A stretch of DNA of 64,000 nucleotides from positions 62,001 to 126,000 of the forward strand of contig NZ_MRCC01000003.1 of the NCBI RefSeq assembly GCF_001904655.1, written 5' to 3'. The notes beneath the pieces are model-generated. The model was not told the origin of the DNA, ran no database searches, and worked only from the letters and a program-made list of their open reading frames with translations. A program made the position numbers and the translations under genes. Numbering within the stretch: the first letter of the stretch is position 1; each line of letters opens with the position of its first letter. Of this stretch, positions 34,348 to 44,794 are shown in pieces. Source of the DNA: Chroogloeocystis siderophila 5.2 s.c.1 (GTDB lineage Bacteria > Cyanobacteriota > Cyanobacteriia > Cyanobacteriales > Chroococcidiopsidaceae).

Positions 34348-36915
34348 ATGACATCTCCAAACACTGTGATATGGTTACAAGAACGAACGGCTTTAGGAAT
34401 TCTTTCGGGTGAAGTATTAGAAGCGATCGCGCAAGTTCTTGAAGAAAAAACCTTGCCAGAAAATTATCCTCTCGTTACAGAAGATACGCCTCCAGAAGCA
34501 CTTTATATTCTGAAACAGGGCAAACTAGAAAGTTATCGAACTCATCAAAACAGCATAGCAGCAGCGTGTAGTTTTCTTCCTGGAACGGTTGTTCATCTCC
34601 AGGAACTTTTGTTAGACCAACCTGCACAGCAGACGATTAAAACGCTTAGTGAAAGTCAGTTTTGGGTGATTCCAGCAGCGCAATTCAAACAAATTGTGGC
34701 GCAACACCCTGAAATCGCACAAGTCTTCTCGCGTCACCTCATTCAAGAAGTCGCACAACTTACCTCAGCACTCTCTTACGAACAAGAACGTTCTCAAGCG
34801 CTACGCCCCTACTTAGTAACTAAAGCCCAACGCGGGATTGTGGGGACAAGTCGTTATGCAGTCCGATTGCGTGCAGCAATCCGCGAAGCTAGTCTGAAGC
34901 GCAATTCAGTGCTGATTTTTGGCGAACCAGGATTAGAGAAAGACAATATTGCGGCTTTGATTCACTTCGGTTCTCCGCAGCGCCGCCAACCTATTATCAA
35001 ACTTAACTGTAGTATTCTGCAATCGAGCGGTGCAGATTTGTTTGGTCGCGCGAGTGGTAAGGTCGGATTGCTTGAATGGTTAGGAGATGGCACGCTTGTT
35101 CTCAACAATATTCAAGATCTTCCGGCGGAGTTAGTTCCCGCATTAGTACAGTTACTTAAAACGGGTACGTACACTCCAGTAAGTCGTCTAGGAGAACCAA
35201 CTCCTACACCTCGAATTTCTCGCGCTCGTATTTTGATGATTTCTGAAAGAACTCAGTCCACAATTGAGCGCTGTGCTGGTCAAATTATCAAAGTTCCCCC
35301 ACTACGCGTACGCAAAGCTGATATTAAAGCCCAAGCTGAGTATTACATTAGTCTCTACAGTCGCAGCCAGGGCATTGCCAAACCAAAAATTACTCCAGAA
35401 GCATTGCGTCGTCTACAATCCTACGATTTTCCTGGTAATTTGCGAGAATTGCAAAGCCTTGTAGAAAGAGCTATTGTTCAATCCGCAGGAGGATTAGAAC
35501 TTACTGAAGAAATCTTTTGGTCAGCCCAAACGAAGAAAAAACAATTCCGCGTCAATCTACTTAATATGTATCCTGGATTGCGGCGATTTTTGCGCAGTCC
35601 TTGGTATCCAGACCGAATTAATTATGGCTTCACTTTGTGGTTTTTTGCTGTTGTTGTTGTTGTCCTGTTTGTAGGTCCGCAACATCGTGGCGAGAACTTT
35701 GCCTTAAATATGTTTTGGGCGTGGTGGTGGCCTTTAATTTTACTCGGATTTCCGTTTCTCGGACGAATTTGGTGTGCATTTTGTCCGTTCATGATTTACG
35801 GAGAAGTGACACAAAAGCTTTCTCTATGGCTATTTCCGCGACAATTAAAGTCTTGGCCACGACATCAAGCTGAAAAATGGGGTGGATGGTTTTTATTTGG
35901 ATTATTTACCTTAATTTTCTTGTGGGAAGAACTTTGGAATTTAGAAGATACGGCTTATCTTTCTAGTTGCTTGCTGTTATTAATTACCGCTGGGGCGATG
36001 ATTTTCTCGGCAATTTTTGAGCGCCGATTTTGGTGCCGCTACCTCTGTCCCATTGGTGGGATGAATGGGCTATTTGCGAAATTATCGATGATTGAATTGC
36101 GCGCGCAACAGGGGACTTGTTCGGCGGAATGTACGACGTATCAATGTTATAAAGGTGGTCCGCAAAAGGGTGAAGGGTTGGAAACGGATGGATGTCCTTT
36201 GTACTCGCACCCTGCACAGCTTGAAGATAACCGCGATTGTGTTTTGTGCATGACGTGTTTGAAAGCTTGTCCGCATCGTTCAGTTGAAGTCAACTTGCGT
36301 CCCCCTGGAATTGAATTATGGACAACGCACGTACCCCGTTCTTATGAAGTGGCGTTGTTGTTTTTGCTATTTGGTGGAATATTTCTGCATCGTTTACCAG
36401 AGTTGCAAGCGACTCTGGGTTGGCATTTAGATTTAACGCAGTTTTTACCACATTTGGGAGTGTCGTTAGTTGCATTAGTAATTCCGGCAAGTGTTGCGCT
36501 GTTCGTATACGGTGTCATGCAGTTATTCTACTTGTTCAGCAATTTTGTCAAACAAGCAAAATCTAAAGTCTTTATTTCTAAGCCTAAATCGTTTCTAGAA
36601 ATAGCTTACGGTTATTTACCGCTTGTATTAGGCGGAAATTTGGCGCACTACTTGCGTTTAGGTTTGGGAGAGGCTGGCAGAATTGTTCCAGTAACGTTAG
36701 CGACTTTTGGCTATAGCGGTCAAGGAATGCCGATTGTAATAGCACATCCTGCTGTCACGGCTTTTTTACAAGCTGTCACTTTAATTTTTTCTGTACTGTT
36801 AACAATATTCTTGACGCATAAAATTACTCGTCAGCCGTTACGTCTTTTATTGCCGCAACATTTAGGCGCGATCGCATTAACCGCAATGATTTGGATACTT
36901 GTTGTTGGTTGGTAA
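34348..36915 (+). CDS. Fusion: cNMP-binding domain, degenerate sigma54-type AAA+ domain, NapH/NosR-like polyferredoxin membrane module
   Basis: 855 aa. Residues about 15-130 form a cNMP-binding (CAP_ED) domain (YILKQGKLESY). 160-390 is a sigma54-activator-type AAA+ domain: Walker A is degenerate (GEPGLEKDN, 192-200), GAFTGA is absent, Walker B reads TLVLNNI (249-255, acidic pair lost), but FPGNLRELQSLVERAIVQS is retained. It lacks the C-terminal HTH. From about 427, hydrophobic helices with WCAFCPF (Cys476, Cys479) and FWCRYLCPIGG (Cys563, Cys567), and ferredoxin-like CSAECTTYQCY (591-600), CVLCMTCLKACP (631-641), place it with NapH/NosR/CcoG membrane ferredoxins; more helices end the protein. 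Cyanobacteria have no sigma54, so the AAA+ part is probably a non-catalytic redox/ligand sensor module (inference). Confidence 0.85.
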   Translation: MTSPNTVIWLQERTALGILSGEVLEAIAQVLEEKTLPENYPLVTEDTPPEALYILKQGKLESYRTHQNSIAAACSFLPGTVVHLQELLLDQPAQQTIKTLSESQFWVIPAAQFKQIVAQHPEIAQVFSRHLIQEVAQLTSALSYEQERSQALRPYLVTKAQRGIVGTSRYAVRLRAAIREASLKRNSVLIFGEPGLEKDNIAALIHFGSPQRRQPIIKLNCSILQSSGADLFGRASGKVGLLEWLGDGTLVLNNIQDLPAELVPALVQLLKTGTYTPVSRLGEPTPTPRISRARILMISERTQSTIERCAGQIIKVPPLRVRKADIKAQAEYYISLYSRSQGIAKPKITPEALRRLQSYDFPGNLRELQSLVERAIVQSAGGLELTEEIFWSAQTKKKQFRVNLLNMYPGLRRFLRSPWYPDRINYGFTLWFFAVVVVVLFVGPQHRGENFALNMFWAWWWPLILLGFPFLGRIWCAFCPFMIYGEVTQKLSLWLFPRQLKSWPRHQAEKWGGWFLFGLFTLIFLWEELWNLEDTAYLSSCLLLLITAGAMIFSAIFERRFWCRYLCPIGGMNGLFAKLSMIELRAQQGTCSAECTTYQCYKGGPQKGEGLETDGCPLYSHPAQLEDNRDCVLCMTCLKACPHRSVEVNLRPPGIELWTTHVPRSYEVALLFLLFGGIFLHRLPELQATLGWHLDLTQFLPHLGVSLVALVIPASVALFVYGVMQLFYLFSNFVKQAKSKVFISKPKSFLEIAYGYLPLVLGGNLAHYLRLGLGEAGRIVPVTLATFGYSGQGMPIVIAHPAVTAFLQAVTLIFSVLLTIFLTHKITRQPLRLLLPQHLGAIALTAMIWILVVGW

Positions 36916-36948
36916 GCGAGTACGAATCAATTCACTGCTTGATAACAA

Positions 36949-36966
36949 AGTCCACGCAGGTGGACT
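36949..36966. repeat. Interspersed palindromic repeat, copy 2 (inverted)
   Basis: AGTCCAC, loop GCAG, GTGGACT: the exact reverse complement of the core at 29062-29079. It follows the fusion gene by 33 bases and could also serve as a terminator. Confidence 0.75.
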
Positions 36967-37037
36967 ACTTTGTAAAATTTAATCCTGCATCATGGATTTA
37001 TATCCTGATTCAAAACACGAAGATCCGTGAACGATAG

Positions 37038-37397
37038 AAATCAATCGATGAGTTACCTTCTGAAGAAGAATTACAACTTGCACGTCAGCAAAATCAAGGT
37101 TCCGAGAGACTTTGGATTTTGGGCGATCACAGCGAGGGTCGGTTTGCAGAAAGTTATATTGTGAACAAAGTTGAGTGCCAATTTGGTCACGTCACGATCG
37201 CACAATGGAAAAAGGATATTTTAACTATCCTAGAATGGTCTGACATTCAATCACCATTGATGAAAGCAATGTCTGAAACATTAGTAGGCATTCCGTTGTA
37301 TGGTGAAACACTAATTCAGCAGTGGAAAGCTAAAGTTGCGAGCTATCCTGATATCTTGGCACTGAAAATGGTTGAGCATTACCTCGAAAGAAGTTAA
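37038..37397 (+). pseudogene. Remnant of a nucleotidyltransferase-like protein (tentative)
   Basis: The frame after a TAG at 37035 reads DELPSEEELQLARQQNQ... then the middle of a protein (GRFAESYIVNKVECQFGHVT, LVGIPLYGETLIQQWKAK, VASYPDILALKMVEHYL) and stops at 37397. The VECQF and IPLYGETLIQQ...YP pattern resembles the region after the catalytic domain of MNT/DUF4037-type nucleotidyltransferases, whose N-terminal half is missing. Downstream, to about 37500, another frame looks similar to the family's C-terminus but has stops. TTG 37119 is the only start-like codon. I regard it as decayed; the family call is weak. Confidence 0.4.
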
Positions 37398-37520
37398 GTC
37401 TGATGAAACATGCTAATACTGCGGATGACCAGCGATCGCGTCACCTACACAAAATTAATGATGAAATTAAACTGAAAATTTATTTGAATTATTCTGTTCT
37501 CAATTACTTGTGATACTTTC

Positions 37521-38147
37521 TCAATTGGTAGAGACTAAAACTTCTGTTACATTCACTGAAACTTTTTCTGGCTCTGCTTTTGGAGCATCGCCCACAGTTG
37601 CAAAGTGTTTATCAATAACTTGGGGAATTTCTGCGGCTTGAATGCGGCTGTAACGGGTTTTATCGGGCATCACAATATTGGGACCCGCTTTGCATTGCTT
37701 GAGACAGCCTGTACCTTTAATCGCGACTTCGTTTTCTAAACCGCGATCGCTTAAAGTTGCTTGTAATGCTTGACAGACTGCTGTACCGCCCCGCTTCATA
37801 CAGCTAGACTTTTGACAAACCAAGATATTTGCTTTCTTTTTACTTGGTGCTACTTTTGAAGTCACATCCTCTGGCGCGTGAGGCGTTGTGCGCGTAACTT
37901 GTGCAGCTTTAAGTTTGAGTTTGCCCGTTTTTAAGTCGAGCTTGCGCTCGCCTAATACTTGTATCCAATCGCCTGGTATCAATTGTAACTCTTGCTCTCG
38001 TAGCTCTTTGCAAGGTTTAATCCAGTATTCACCATCTGCACTAGCTATGCGCAGATATTTGAGCTTATAGCCATCTTCTAAAATAAAATTCAAAAAGCGC
38101 CCTTCTAACGTAAAATCTGATACTTTTTTGCTTTTGAATTTACCCAT
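37521..38147 (-). CDS. (2Fe-2S) thioredoxin-like ferredoxin domain protein
   Basis: 208 aa. The C-terminal part has the thioredoxin-fold [2Fe-2S] pattern: ILVCQKSSCMKRGGTAVCQ (Cys111, 116, 125) and GTGCLKQCKAGPNIVM (Cys148, 152). The N-terminal ~100 residues (GRFLNFILEDGYKLKYLRIA) form an OB-like or unknown domain before it, then a Lys/Ser linker. A variable acidic tail ends the protein. It may take electrons in a hydrogenase- or Nuo-like context, but no partner is next to it. The next gene upstream on the same strand is 27 bases away. Confidence 0.85.
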   Translation of the reverse strand: MGKFKSKKVSDFTLEGRFLNFILEDGYKLKYLRIASADGEYWIKPCKELREQELQLIPGDWIQVLGERKLDLKTGKLKLKAAQVTRTTPHAPEDVTSKVAPSKKKANILVCQKSSCMKRGGTAVCQALQATLSDRGLENEVAIKGTGCLKQCKAGPNIVMPDKTRYSRIQAAEIPQVIDKHFATVGDAPKAEPEKVSVNVTEVLVSTN

Positions 38148-38174
38148 TTCTATTTACCTTATACTTAAATTGTC

Positions 38175-38435
38175 TTAAAAATTCTGTTCCCAGCAGCGCT
38201 CTAACCAGCAAACTAAATCATGACGGGACATTTTGAATTGTCTTGATACACTCCAAAGTTGAATTGCGGTAGTGACATCAACAACGCGAACTCGTAATGG
38301 TTGATTTGTGACACACCAACAAGGAATTGCAAGCTCTTGTAGTCGTTGGTAAATTTGCCATCTATCTATACCGTTTACTTCCACTGTCTCGCCGACATTC
38401 AAACTAGCCCCCGATGTCAAGACAACTTCCTCCAT
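38175..38435 (-). CDS. Small protein, probably Asr1405/Asl0597 family
   Basis: 86 aa starting MEEVVLTSGASLNVGETVEV. The segment DRWQIYQRLQELAIPCWCVT, then VDVTTAIQLWSVSRQF and LVCWLERCW, matches the pattern I recall for the cyanobacterial Asr1405/Asl0597 family. ATG 38435 is chosen because GGAG (38441-38444) lies five bases upstream; ATG 38459 would add eight residues. Function unknown. It lies 27 bases upstream of the [2Fe-2S] gene on the same strand, so they may be co-transcribed. It is divergent from dps. Confidence 0.7.
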   Translation of the reverse strand: MEEVVLTSGASLNVGETVEVNGIDRWQIYQRLQELAIPCWCVTNQPLRVRVVDVTTAIQLWSVSRQFKMSRHDLVCWLERCWEQNF

Positions 38436-38710
38436 GAAAGCTCCGTTAAGTAAACCCAACCGATTGCAGCCGATTTCCTTTGTGCTGAAACGCAGGAAAA
38501 TTTAACTTTAAATCTAGAATACATTAACTGCGAATAATTCTCAAAACATTTGCGAAAAAAAAGCAAATTGGGTGGTATGTGAAGACTTTGTAAACGCTAA
38601 AGTAAAGCGATCGCAACGCTCGCAGGGGTTACAGCAAACTAGAATGGTACTGGATGCTACGTTGAGCAGGCGTGTTCCTGCAATACAATGCTCAAAAAGA
38701 GAGGAAATAT

Positions 38711-39268
38711 ATGGCTGAAACTCGAACTGTATTACGTAACTTCGGGCAGGTGTACGACAACCCCGTCCTGCTAGATCGTTCAGTAACAGAGCCAATCTGC
38801 GAGGGCTTGAACGCCGCCTTAGCTAGCTTCCAGGCTTTGTACATTCAATATCAAAAACATCATTTTGTCGTTGAAGGCGCAGAATTTTACCAACTACATC
38901 AATTCTTCAACGAAAGCTACGACGAAGTACAAGAACACGTCCATGACGTTGGCGAACGTTTGGATGGTATTGGCGGTGTCCCCGCTGCAACATTTAGCAA
39001 GTTGGCGGAACTCTGCTGCTTTGAACAAGAACCCGATGGCGTGTTTTCCTGTCGCCAAATGGTCGAACATGACCTCGCTGCGGAACAAGCAATTATCAGC
39101 TTGATTCGTCGCCAAGCAGCCCAAGCCGAAAGTTTAGGCGATCGCGCTACGCGTCATCTATACGAAAAGATCTTGCTAGAAACAGAAGAAAGAGCATATC
39201 ACTTAGCACACTTCCTTGCCCATGACAGTCTTACATTGGGATTTATGGGTAACGGTAATAGTAACTAG
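38711..39268 (+). CDS. dpsA: Dps family iron-storage / DNA-protection protein with altered ferroxidase site
   Basis: 185-aa ferritin-like mini-ferritin that oxidises and stores iron and protects against peroxide. The helical Dps core is evident. Numbering coincides with E. coli Dps: His51 (QKHHFVV) and His63 (QLHQFF) are retained, Glu82 (GERL) is retained, but the two ferroxidase Asp positions are Asn67 (FFNESY) and His78 (EHVHDV). His-type ferroxidase centres are known in some cyanobacterial Dps proteins. ATG 38711 follows GAGGA by five bases; the 38672 GTG extension is not used. It is divergent from the Asr1405-like gene. Confidence 0.92.
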   Translation: MAETRTVLRNFGQVYDNPVLLDRSVTEPICEGLNAALASFQALYIQYQKHHFVVEGAEFYQLHQFFNESYDEVQEHVHDVGERLDGIGGVPAATFSKLAELCCFEQEPDGVFSCRQMVEHDLAAEQAIISLIRRQAAQAESLGDRATRHLYEKILLETEERAYHLAHFLAHDSLTLGFMGNGNSN

Positions 39269-39288
39269 GGATGAGGGGCGAGGGAAAG

Positions 39289-39328
39289 CCACTGCGTTGC
39301 GGAGGTTTCCTCCGTTGAGTGCAAGTGG
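39289..39328. repeat. Hairpin repeat after dps
   Basis: CGGAGG, loop TTT, CCTCCG (39300-39314), flanked by CCACTGCGTTG on one side and TTGAGTGCAAGTGG on the other, so an imperfect palindrome of about 40 bases. It lies in an STRR-rich stretch (GAGGGGTGAG) and may act as a terminator for dps. Confidence 0.6.
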
Positions 39329-39389
39329 CGTTGAGGGGTGAGTGAAAGAAGTGGTTAGCAGAGTAAGTCATGGCAATAAATTTCTTCTC

Positions 39390-39410
39390 TGACCTCCAAC
39401 CCCTGACCCC
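39390..39410. repeat. STRR heptamers before carB
   Basis: TGACCTC CAACCCC TGACCCC: three 7-base units of the same type as those inside purH (7734) and at 54707 and 59088. Confidence 0.7.
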
Positions 39411-39520
39411 TAGTTAAGTCATCAAATCTTAGAAAACTTGCTAAATAAACCACAATTAATAGGGGCAATGCCGCTTAAAATAATCAGGATTCAAAATTTC
39501 CTTCTCTAGGTAGAAAGACT

Positions 39521-42500
39521 ATGCCCCGCCGTGACGATATCCATAAAATTCTATTGCTTGGTTCCGGTCCAATTGTGATTGGACAAGCTTGCGAGTTTGA
39601 TTACTCCGGTACGCAAGCCTGTAAAGCACTCCGCGAAGAAGGATATCAGGTGGTGCTGGTAAACTCGAATCCGGCGACGATTATGACCGATCCGGAAACA
39701 GCAGATAGAACGTATATTGAACCGCTGACACCGGAAATAGTCGAGAAAATTATTGCTAAAGAACGCCCTGAAGCTTTGCTACCAACAATGGGCGGACAAA
39801 CTGCGCTGAATATTGCTGTAGCTTTATCCAAGAATGGAGTTTTAGAAAAATACGGTGTCGAGTTAATTGGCGCGAAGCTACCTGCAATTGAAAAAGCAGA
39901 AGATCGCCAACTCTTTAAAGAAGCGATGGAGAAAATCGGAGTGGGCGTGTGTCCTTCTGGTATCGCTTCTACAGTCGATGAAGCAAGAGCGATCGCTAAA
40001 CAAATTGGTAGCTACCCCCTGATTATTCGCCCTGCGTTTACGATGGGTGGTACTGGTGGTGGTATTGCTTACAACCAAGAAGAATTTGAAACGATGGCAC
40101 AAGGGGGAATTGACGCAAGTCCAGTTTCCCAAATTTTAATCGAACAGTCACTCCTTGGCTGGAAAGAATACGAACTCGAAGTGATGCGCGACTTGGCAGA
40201 TAATGTCGTGATTATCTGCTCGATTGAAAACCTCGACCCGATGGGAATTCACACCGGCGATTCGATTACGGTTGCGCCTGCCCAAACCTTGACAGATAAA
40301 GAATACCAGCGCCTCCGCGATGCTTCGATTCGGATTATTCGCGAAATTGGTGTAGAAACGGGTGGTTCTAATATTCAATTCGCGGTGAATCCGGTTGATG
40401 GCAATGTGATCGTGATTGAAATGAATCCCCGCGTTTCGCGCAGTTCAGCTTTAGCGTCTAAAGCTACAGGTTTCCCGATCGCCAAATTCGCCGCCAAACT
40501 AGCTGTTGGCTACACGCTAGACGAAATCAAAAACGACATCACGAAGAAAACACCCGCGTCGTTTGAACCAACAATTGATTATGTCGTCACAAAAATTCCT
40601 CGGTTTGCGTTTGAAAAATTCCCTGGTTCTGAACCTGTACTGACAACACAGATGAAGTCAGTTGGGGAAGCAATGGCAATTGGACGGACGTTTCAAGAAT
40701 CGTTCCAAAAAGCACTGCGATCGCTCGAAACCGGACGCGCAGGCTGGGGATGCGATCGCGCTGAAAAACTTCCTAGCGGCGAACAAATTCGCGCGCAACT
40801 GCGAACACCAAATCCTGAACGAATCTTTGCGGTGCGTCACGCAATGCAGTTAGGACTAAGTGCTGAGGATATTTACGAGCTTACAGGTATCGATCCTTGG
40901 TTCTTAGATAAAATGCAACAGTTGCTCGAAACTGAGAAATTCCTCAAGCGGACGCCGTTGGAGAAGTTGACAAAAGAGCAATTCTATGAAGTAAAACGTC
41001 AAGGATTTAGCGATCGCCAAATTGCGTTTGCAACGAAAACAACCGAAGACGCGGTACGCACGTGTCGCAAACAACTCGGTGTTATCCCCGTTTACAAAAC
41101 AGTAGATACCTGCGCCGCTGAATTTGAGGCGTATACTCCTTACCACTACTCTACTTACGAAGAAGAATCCGAAGTGCAACCGTCGGATAAACAAAAAGTC
41201 ATGATTCTCGGTGGTGGTCCTAACCGGATCGGACAAGGTATTGAGTTTGATTATTGCTGTTGTCACGCAAGCTATGCGCTTAAAGCCGCAGGGTTTGAAA
41301 CAATTATGGTCAACTCGAACCCTGAAACCGTCTCGACAGACTACGATACGAGCGATCGCCTTTACTTTGAACCGCTTACCAAAGAAGATGTTTTAAACAT
41401 TATTGAGGCAGAACAGCCAGTAGGAATCATCATTCAATTTGGCGGACAAACACCACTCAAATTAGCAGTACCCCTGCAAGAGTATTTAAGCAAAGTTGGT
41501 AATGGGTCATCAGTAATAGGAGCAACAGACAACCAATCACCAATTACCAAAATTTGGGGAACTTCTCCAGATTCGATCGATACGGCTGAAGACCGCGAAC
41601 GATTTGAGAAAATATTAAACGAGTTAGATATTGCGCAACCGCCGAATGGAATTGCACGGAGTTATCAAGATGCGCTGGTAATCGCAAGTCGCATTGGGTA
41701 TCCAGTTGTTGTGCGTCCGAGTTATGTCTTAGGCGGACGGGCGATGGAAATTGTTTACTCGGATGCAGATCTCGAACGCTACATGACATTTGCAGTACAA
41801 GTCGAGCCAGATCACCCGATTTTAATCGATAAGTTTTTAGAAAACGCGATTGAAGTCGATGTCGATGCGATCGCCGACAGCACAGGTAAAGTTGTCATCG
41901 GCGGAATTATGGAACACATCGAACAAGCCGGAATTCACTCTGGCGATTCGGCGTGTTCTTTACCTGCCATCTCGCTACCATCGTCAGTATTAAACAAAAT
42001 CCGCACTTGGACTGTACAACTCGCGCAACGACTCCAAGTCGTCGGATTAATGAACATTCAATTCGCCGTTGTTGGCGCGCACAGCTACAATCCTCAAGTT
42101 TACATCTTAGAAGCAAATCCCCGTGCTTCGCGGACAGTACCTTTTGTCTCCAAAACAACGGGTATCCCACTGGCAAAAATGGCATCATTGATTATGTCGG
42201 GTGAAACGTTAGAATCGCTCAACTTTACCCAGGAACCCTTACCAAATCACATTGCCGTTAAAGAAGCCGTACTGCCATTTAATAAATTTCCTGGTACAGA
42301 CACAATTCTAGGACCAGAAATGCGCTCGACGGGTGAAGTAATGGGCATTGATAGCGATTTTGGTAAAGCATTTGCTAAAGCCGAGTTAGGCGCTGGGGAA
42401 ATACTACCGCGTCAAGGTATGGTGTTTGTTTCGATGAGCGATCGCGATAAGTCCCTGGTTGTTCCAGTTGTCAAAGATTTTATCGAGTTGGGCTTTAAGG

Positions 42501-42817
42501 TTGTTGCAACTGACGGTACGCGGCGGGTTCTTAAAGAACATGGTTTAGATGTTGAGTTAATTCTCAAACTTCATGAGGGACGTCCAAACGTTTTGGACGC
42601 AATTAAAAACCAACAAATTCAACTGATTATCAATACTCCCTCTGGTGAAGAAGCCCAGACGGATGCGCGTTTGATTCGTCGCACCGCACTCGGTTACAAA
42701 ATTCCAATTATCACCACGATCGCTGGTGCGAAAGCGACAGCTGCTGCTATTCGTTCTTTACAAGCAACTTCGTTAGAGGTAAAAGCAATCCAAGACTACA
42801 TTGGTGCTAACAAGTAA
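39521..42817 (+). CDS. carB: Carbamoyl-phosphate synthase large subunit
   Basis: 1098 aa. With the small subunit CarA (not in this window) it makes carbamoyl phosphate from bicarbonate, ammonia and two ATP, for arginine and pyrimidine synthesis. Two ATP-grasp halves are visible: the first from [20 protein letters not shown], the second from [20 protein letters not shown]; each has the carboxyphosphate/carbamate synthetase motifs ([15 protein letters not shown] in the second, [16 protein letters not shown] in the first). The C-terminal MGS-like domain shows [18 protein letters not shown] 39521 gives the usual [16 protein letters not shown] start. A linker of about 20 aa before [14 protein letters not shown] is variable in the family. 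Confidence 0.97.
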   Translation: MPRRDDIHKILLLGSGPIVIGQACEFDYSGTQACKALREEGYQVVLVNSNPATIMTDPETADRTYIEPLTPEIVEKIIAKERPEALLPTMGGQTALNIAVALSKNGVLEKYGVELIGAKLPAIEKAEDRQLFKEAMEKIGVGVCPSGIASTVDEARAIAKQIGSYPLIIRPAFTMGGTGGGIAYNQEEFETMAQGGIDASPVSQILIEQSLLGWKEYELEVMRDLADNVVIICSIENLDPMGIHTGDSITVAPAQTLTDKEYQRLRDASIRIIREIGVETGGSNIQFAVNPVDGNVIVIEMNPRVSRSSALASKATGFPIAKFAAKLAVGYTLDEIKNDITKKTPASFEPTIDYVVTKIPRFAFEKFPGSEPVLTTQMKSVGEAMAIGRTFQESFQKALRSLETGRAGWGCDRAEKLPSGEQIRAQLRTPNPERIFAVRHAMQLGLSAEDIYELTGIDPWFLDKMQQLLETEKFLKRTPLEKLTKEQFYEVKRQGFSDRQIAFATKTTEDAVRTCRKQLGVIPVYKTVDTCAAEFEAYTPYHYSTYEEESEVQPSDKQKVMILGGGPNRIGQGIEFDYCCCHASYALKAAGFETIMVNSNPETVSTDYDTSDRLYFEPLTKEDVLNIIEAEQPVGIIIQFGGQTPLKLAVPLQEYLSKVGNGSSVIGATDNQSPITKIWGTSPDSIDTAEDRERFEKILNELDIAQPPNGIARSYQDALVIASRIGYPVVVRPSYVLGGRAMEIVYSDADLERYMTFAVQVEPDHPILIDKFLENAIEVDVDAIADSTGKVVIGGIMEHIEQAGIHSGDSACSLPAISLPSSVLNKIRTWTVQLAQRLQVVGLMNIQFAVVGAHSYNPQVYILEANPRASRTVPFVSKTTGIPLAKMASLIMSGETLESLNFTQEPLPNHIAVKEAVLPFNKFPGTDTILGPEMRSTGEVMGIDSDFGKAFAKAELGAGEILPRQGMVFVSMSDRDKSLVVPVVKDFIELGFKVVATDGTRRVLKEHGLDVELILKLHEGRPNVLDAIKNQQIQLIINTPSGEEAQTDARLIRRTALGYKIPIITTIAGAKATAAAIRSLQATSLEVKAIQDYIGANK

Positions 42818-42840
42818 GCATCTGTAGTAGTTATTGCTCA

Positions 42841-42869
42841 AAGTGGTGTTTCGCAGCAAAACACCACTT
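42841..42869 (+). terminator. Stem-loop after carB
   Basis: AAGTGGTGTTT (42841-42851) pairs with AAACACCACTT (42859-42869) over a 7-base loop, starting 24 bases after the carB stop. An 11-bp stem, though the downstream sequence is not T-rich. Confidence 0.6.
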
Positions 42870-43592
42870 CTGAAAATCTAAAAAGTTTAGAAACTCTATA
42901 ACTTATCTAGGGATATTGCTGTATCATTTAATATCCAGTATTTTAGTGACTTGGTAGTTGACATTTGTAAAAGTATTTAAACGTTGAGCTACCTATGATA
43001 ACCATCAAGTAATTAAGCTTATCTGAAAACCTTAGCTCTCATTTTCAATCAGAGAAATGTAAAGAAATGTGTAGAAAACAAAATTACGGTAGAAAAACAG
43101 ATTCCTGCATTAAAATAAACATTCTAAGTACAACTTGTAAAAAATTAGCTTGAAATTAACCGCATTTTGTTTTCCAAGATGCAATTGTCAAATCAGTTAT
43201 TCGTTAGGCTGAAGTGAAAAATCAGACCAACTTTATCATAGAGCGGTTCAGCAACAAGAACGGTGAGGAGTCCCAAAGCAGCGTGAGAAGCGCAGTTAAC
43301 CTGAAAGTTTAAATACTGAAATTAGCAGCACTGGACTAATAAAGGTTACAATAGTTAACATAGGAGCGTTCAGATTTAATGAAGTGATGACGCGACAAGA
43401 GGTTTTAACTACTTTGTCTGAAGTTATCGCCTTCAAATTTAAATGTAGGTTAAATTTCTGAGTCAAACACAAAATCGTTCATAGTTAATCAAGCTTCTAG
43501 TTTTTGTTGTGTGTGACTTTGCATAAAAGTTGCCAGCCAATGCTCGCACCATCTCGCCAACCTTTTGATTATCAATTTACCAGCGTAGTGCC
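42870..43592. other. Long region upstream of the sigma factor gene
   Basis: About 720 bases with no ORF I can support. It is AT-rich near carB and has several short palindrome-like stretches (TTAACATAGG... and GGTTACAATAG around 43340-43360, the latter a possible -10 element). Group 2 sigma genes often have long regulated promoters; no specific site could be identified. A small RNA or leader peptide is possible. Confidence 0.4.
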
Positions 43593-44549
43593 ATGAAGAC
43601 TGCTCAGACAGCCACAGACCTTGTGCGGACTTATTTGCGAGAAATTGGTCGTGTACCACTTTTAACGCACGAGCAAGAAATATTGTATGGCAAACAAGTG
43701 CAGCGCTCAACTGCCTTACAAGAAATTAAAGAGTCACTCAGTGCGCAGTTAAATCGAGAACCAACACTAGAGGAGTGGGCGGCATCTGCGGGACTCGATT
43801 CTGCTGAACTCAGTAAAGCGATCGCGCTCGGAGAAATTGCCAAACGTAAAATGGTAGAGGCAAATCTCCGATTGGTTGTGTCGGTAGCCAAAAAATATAT
43901 CAAGCGGAACGTAGATTTATTAGACTTGATTCAAGAAGGCACGATCGGAATGCAGCGTGGGGTAGAAAAGTTTGACCCCACAAAAGGGTATCGCTTCTCA
44001 ACGTATGCATACTGGTGGATTCGCCAAGCGATAACACGCGCGATCGCCGAAAAGGGTCGTACAATTCGGTTGCCTATTCACATCACCGAAAAGCTAAATA
44101 AAATCAAAAAAGCCCAACGACAGCTATCGCAACAATTAGGACGTGCGGCGACAGTTTCTGAATTAGCAGCCGAGTTAGAATTGTCTCCCAAGCAAGTCAG
44201 AGAATATTTAGAACGCGCGCGCCTACCACTATCACTAGACCTACGCGTAGGAGATAACCACGATACAGAACTCGGAGAACTCTTAGAAGATACGGGTGTT
44301 TCTCCTGATGATTTTGTGCTGCAATCGTGTATGTCTACTGATATTGAGCGCATGATGGCGGATCTGACACCCCAGCAACGCGAGGTTTTATCACTTCGAT
44401 TTGGTTTAGTCGATGGACAGTCGATGACACTCGCAAAAATTGGCGATCGCCTTAACATTAGTCGCGAACGTGTCCGCCAAATAGAACGCGAAGCCCTCAC
44501 AAAACTTCGTAAGCGCAAAGCTGATATGGATCAATATTTAGCAAGTTAG
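43593..44549 (+). CDS. Group 2 RNA polymerase sigma factor (sigma70 family)
   Basis: 318-aa sigma factor of the cyanobacterial group 2 (SigB/C/D/E) type, without the long region 1.1 of the primary sigma. Region 1.2 is [20 protein letters not shown]; region 2 shows [20 protein letters not shown], then [20 protein letters not shown]-like core sequence; region 3 and 4.2 ([20 protein letters not shown]) bind -35 DNA. Such factors respond to carbon/nitrogen or light stress, but which paralogue this is cannot be told. ATG 43593 is the first in frame; no SD is obvious. The ORF is close in size to Synechocystis SigD. Confidence 0.95.
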   Translation: MKTAQTATDLVRTYLREIGRVPLLTHEQEILYGKQVQRSTALQEIKESLSAQLNREPTLEEWAASAGLDSAELSKAIALGEIAKRKMVEANLRLVVSVAKKYIKRNVDLLDLIQEGTIGMQRGVEKFDPTKGYRFSTYAYWWIRQAITRAIAEKGRTIRLPIHITEKLNKIKKAQRQLSQQLGRAATVSELAAELELSPKQVREYLERARLPLSLDLRVGDNHDTELGELLEDTGVSPDDFVLQSCMSTDIERMMADLTPQQREVLSLRFGLVDGQSMTLAKIGDRLNISRERVRQIEREALTKLRKRKADMDQYLAS

Positions 44550-44794
44550 AAAGGAACGAGTGGTGAGTGGCTAGTGAAGCAGTAGAAGTGTGGCAGAGAC
44601 GAAAATGCTTTTCCCTCTACCCACCTACCCTTGTCTTCTCAGGGTGAGAGAATCCGTCAACATCCTGTTCGGTTTCACCAACAACCAGAATCTACGTAGC
44701 TTGTTACATTAGTTCGCAGAAGACAACAGTTAGGCAAATTGTTAATAGCAAAGTGAACTGCTCTTGAATAAGAGCAAGAAGCTATTGCTAAACC

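Noticed and set aside
34348-36915. Sigma54-dependent transcription activator
   Set aside because: The AAA+ domain has no GAFTGA loop, lost its catalytic Walker residues and lacks an HTH, so it cannot act like NtrC.
37119-37397. 92-aa ORF as an intact gene
   Set aside because: Starts at TTG in the middle of a similar frame that already reads upstream without a start; better viewed as a remnant.
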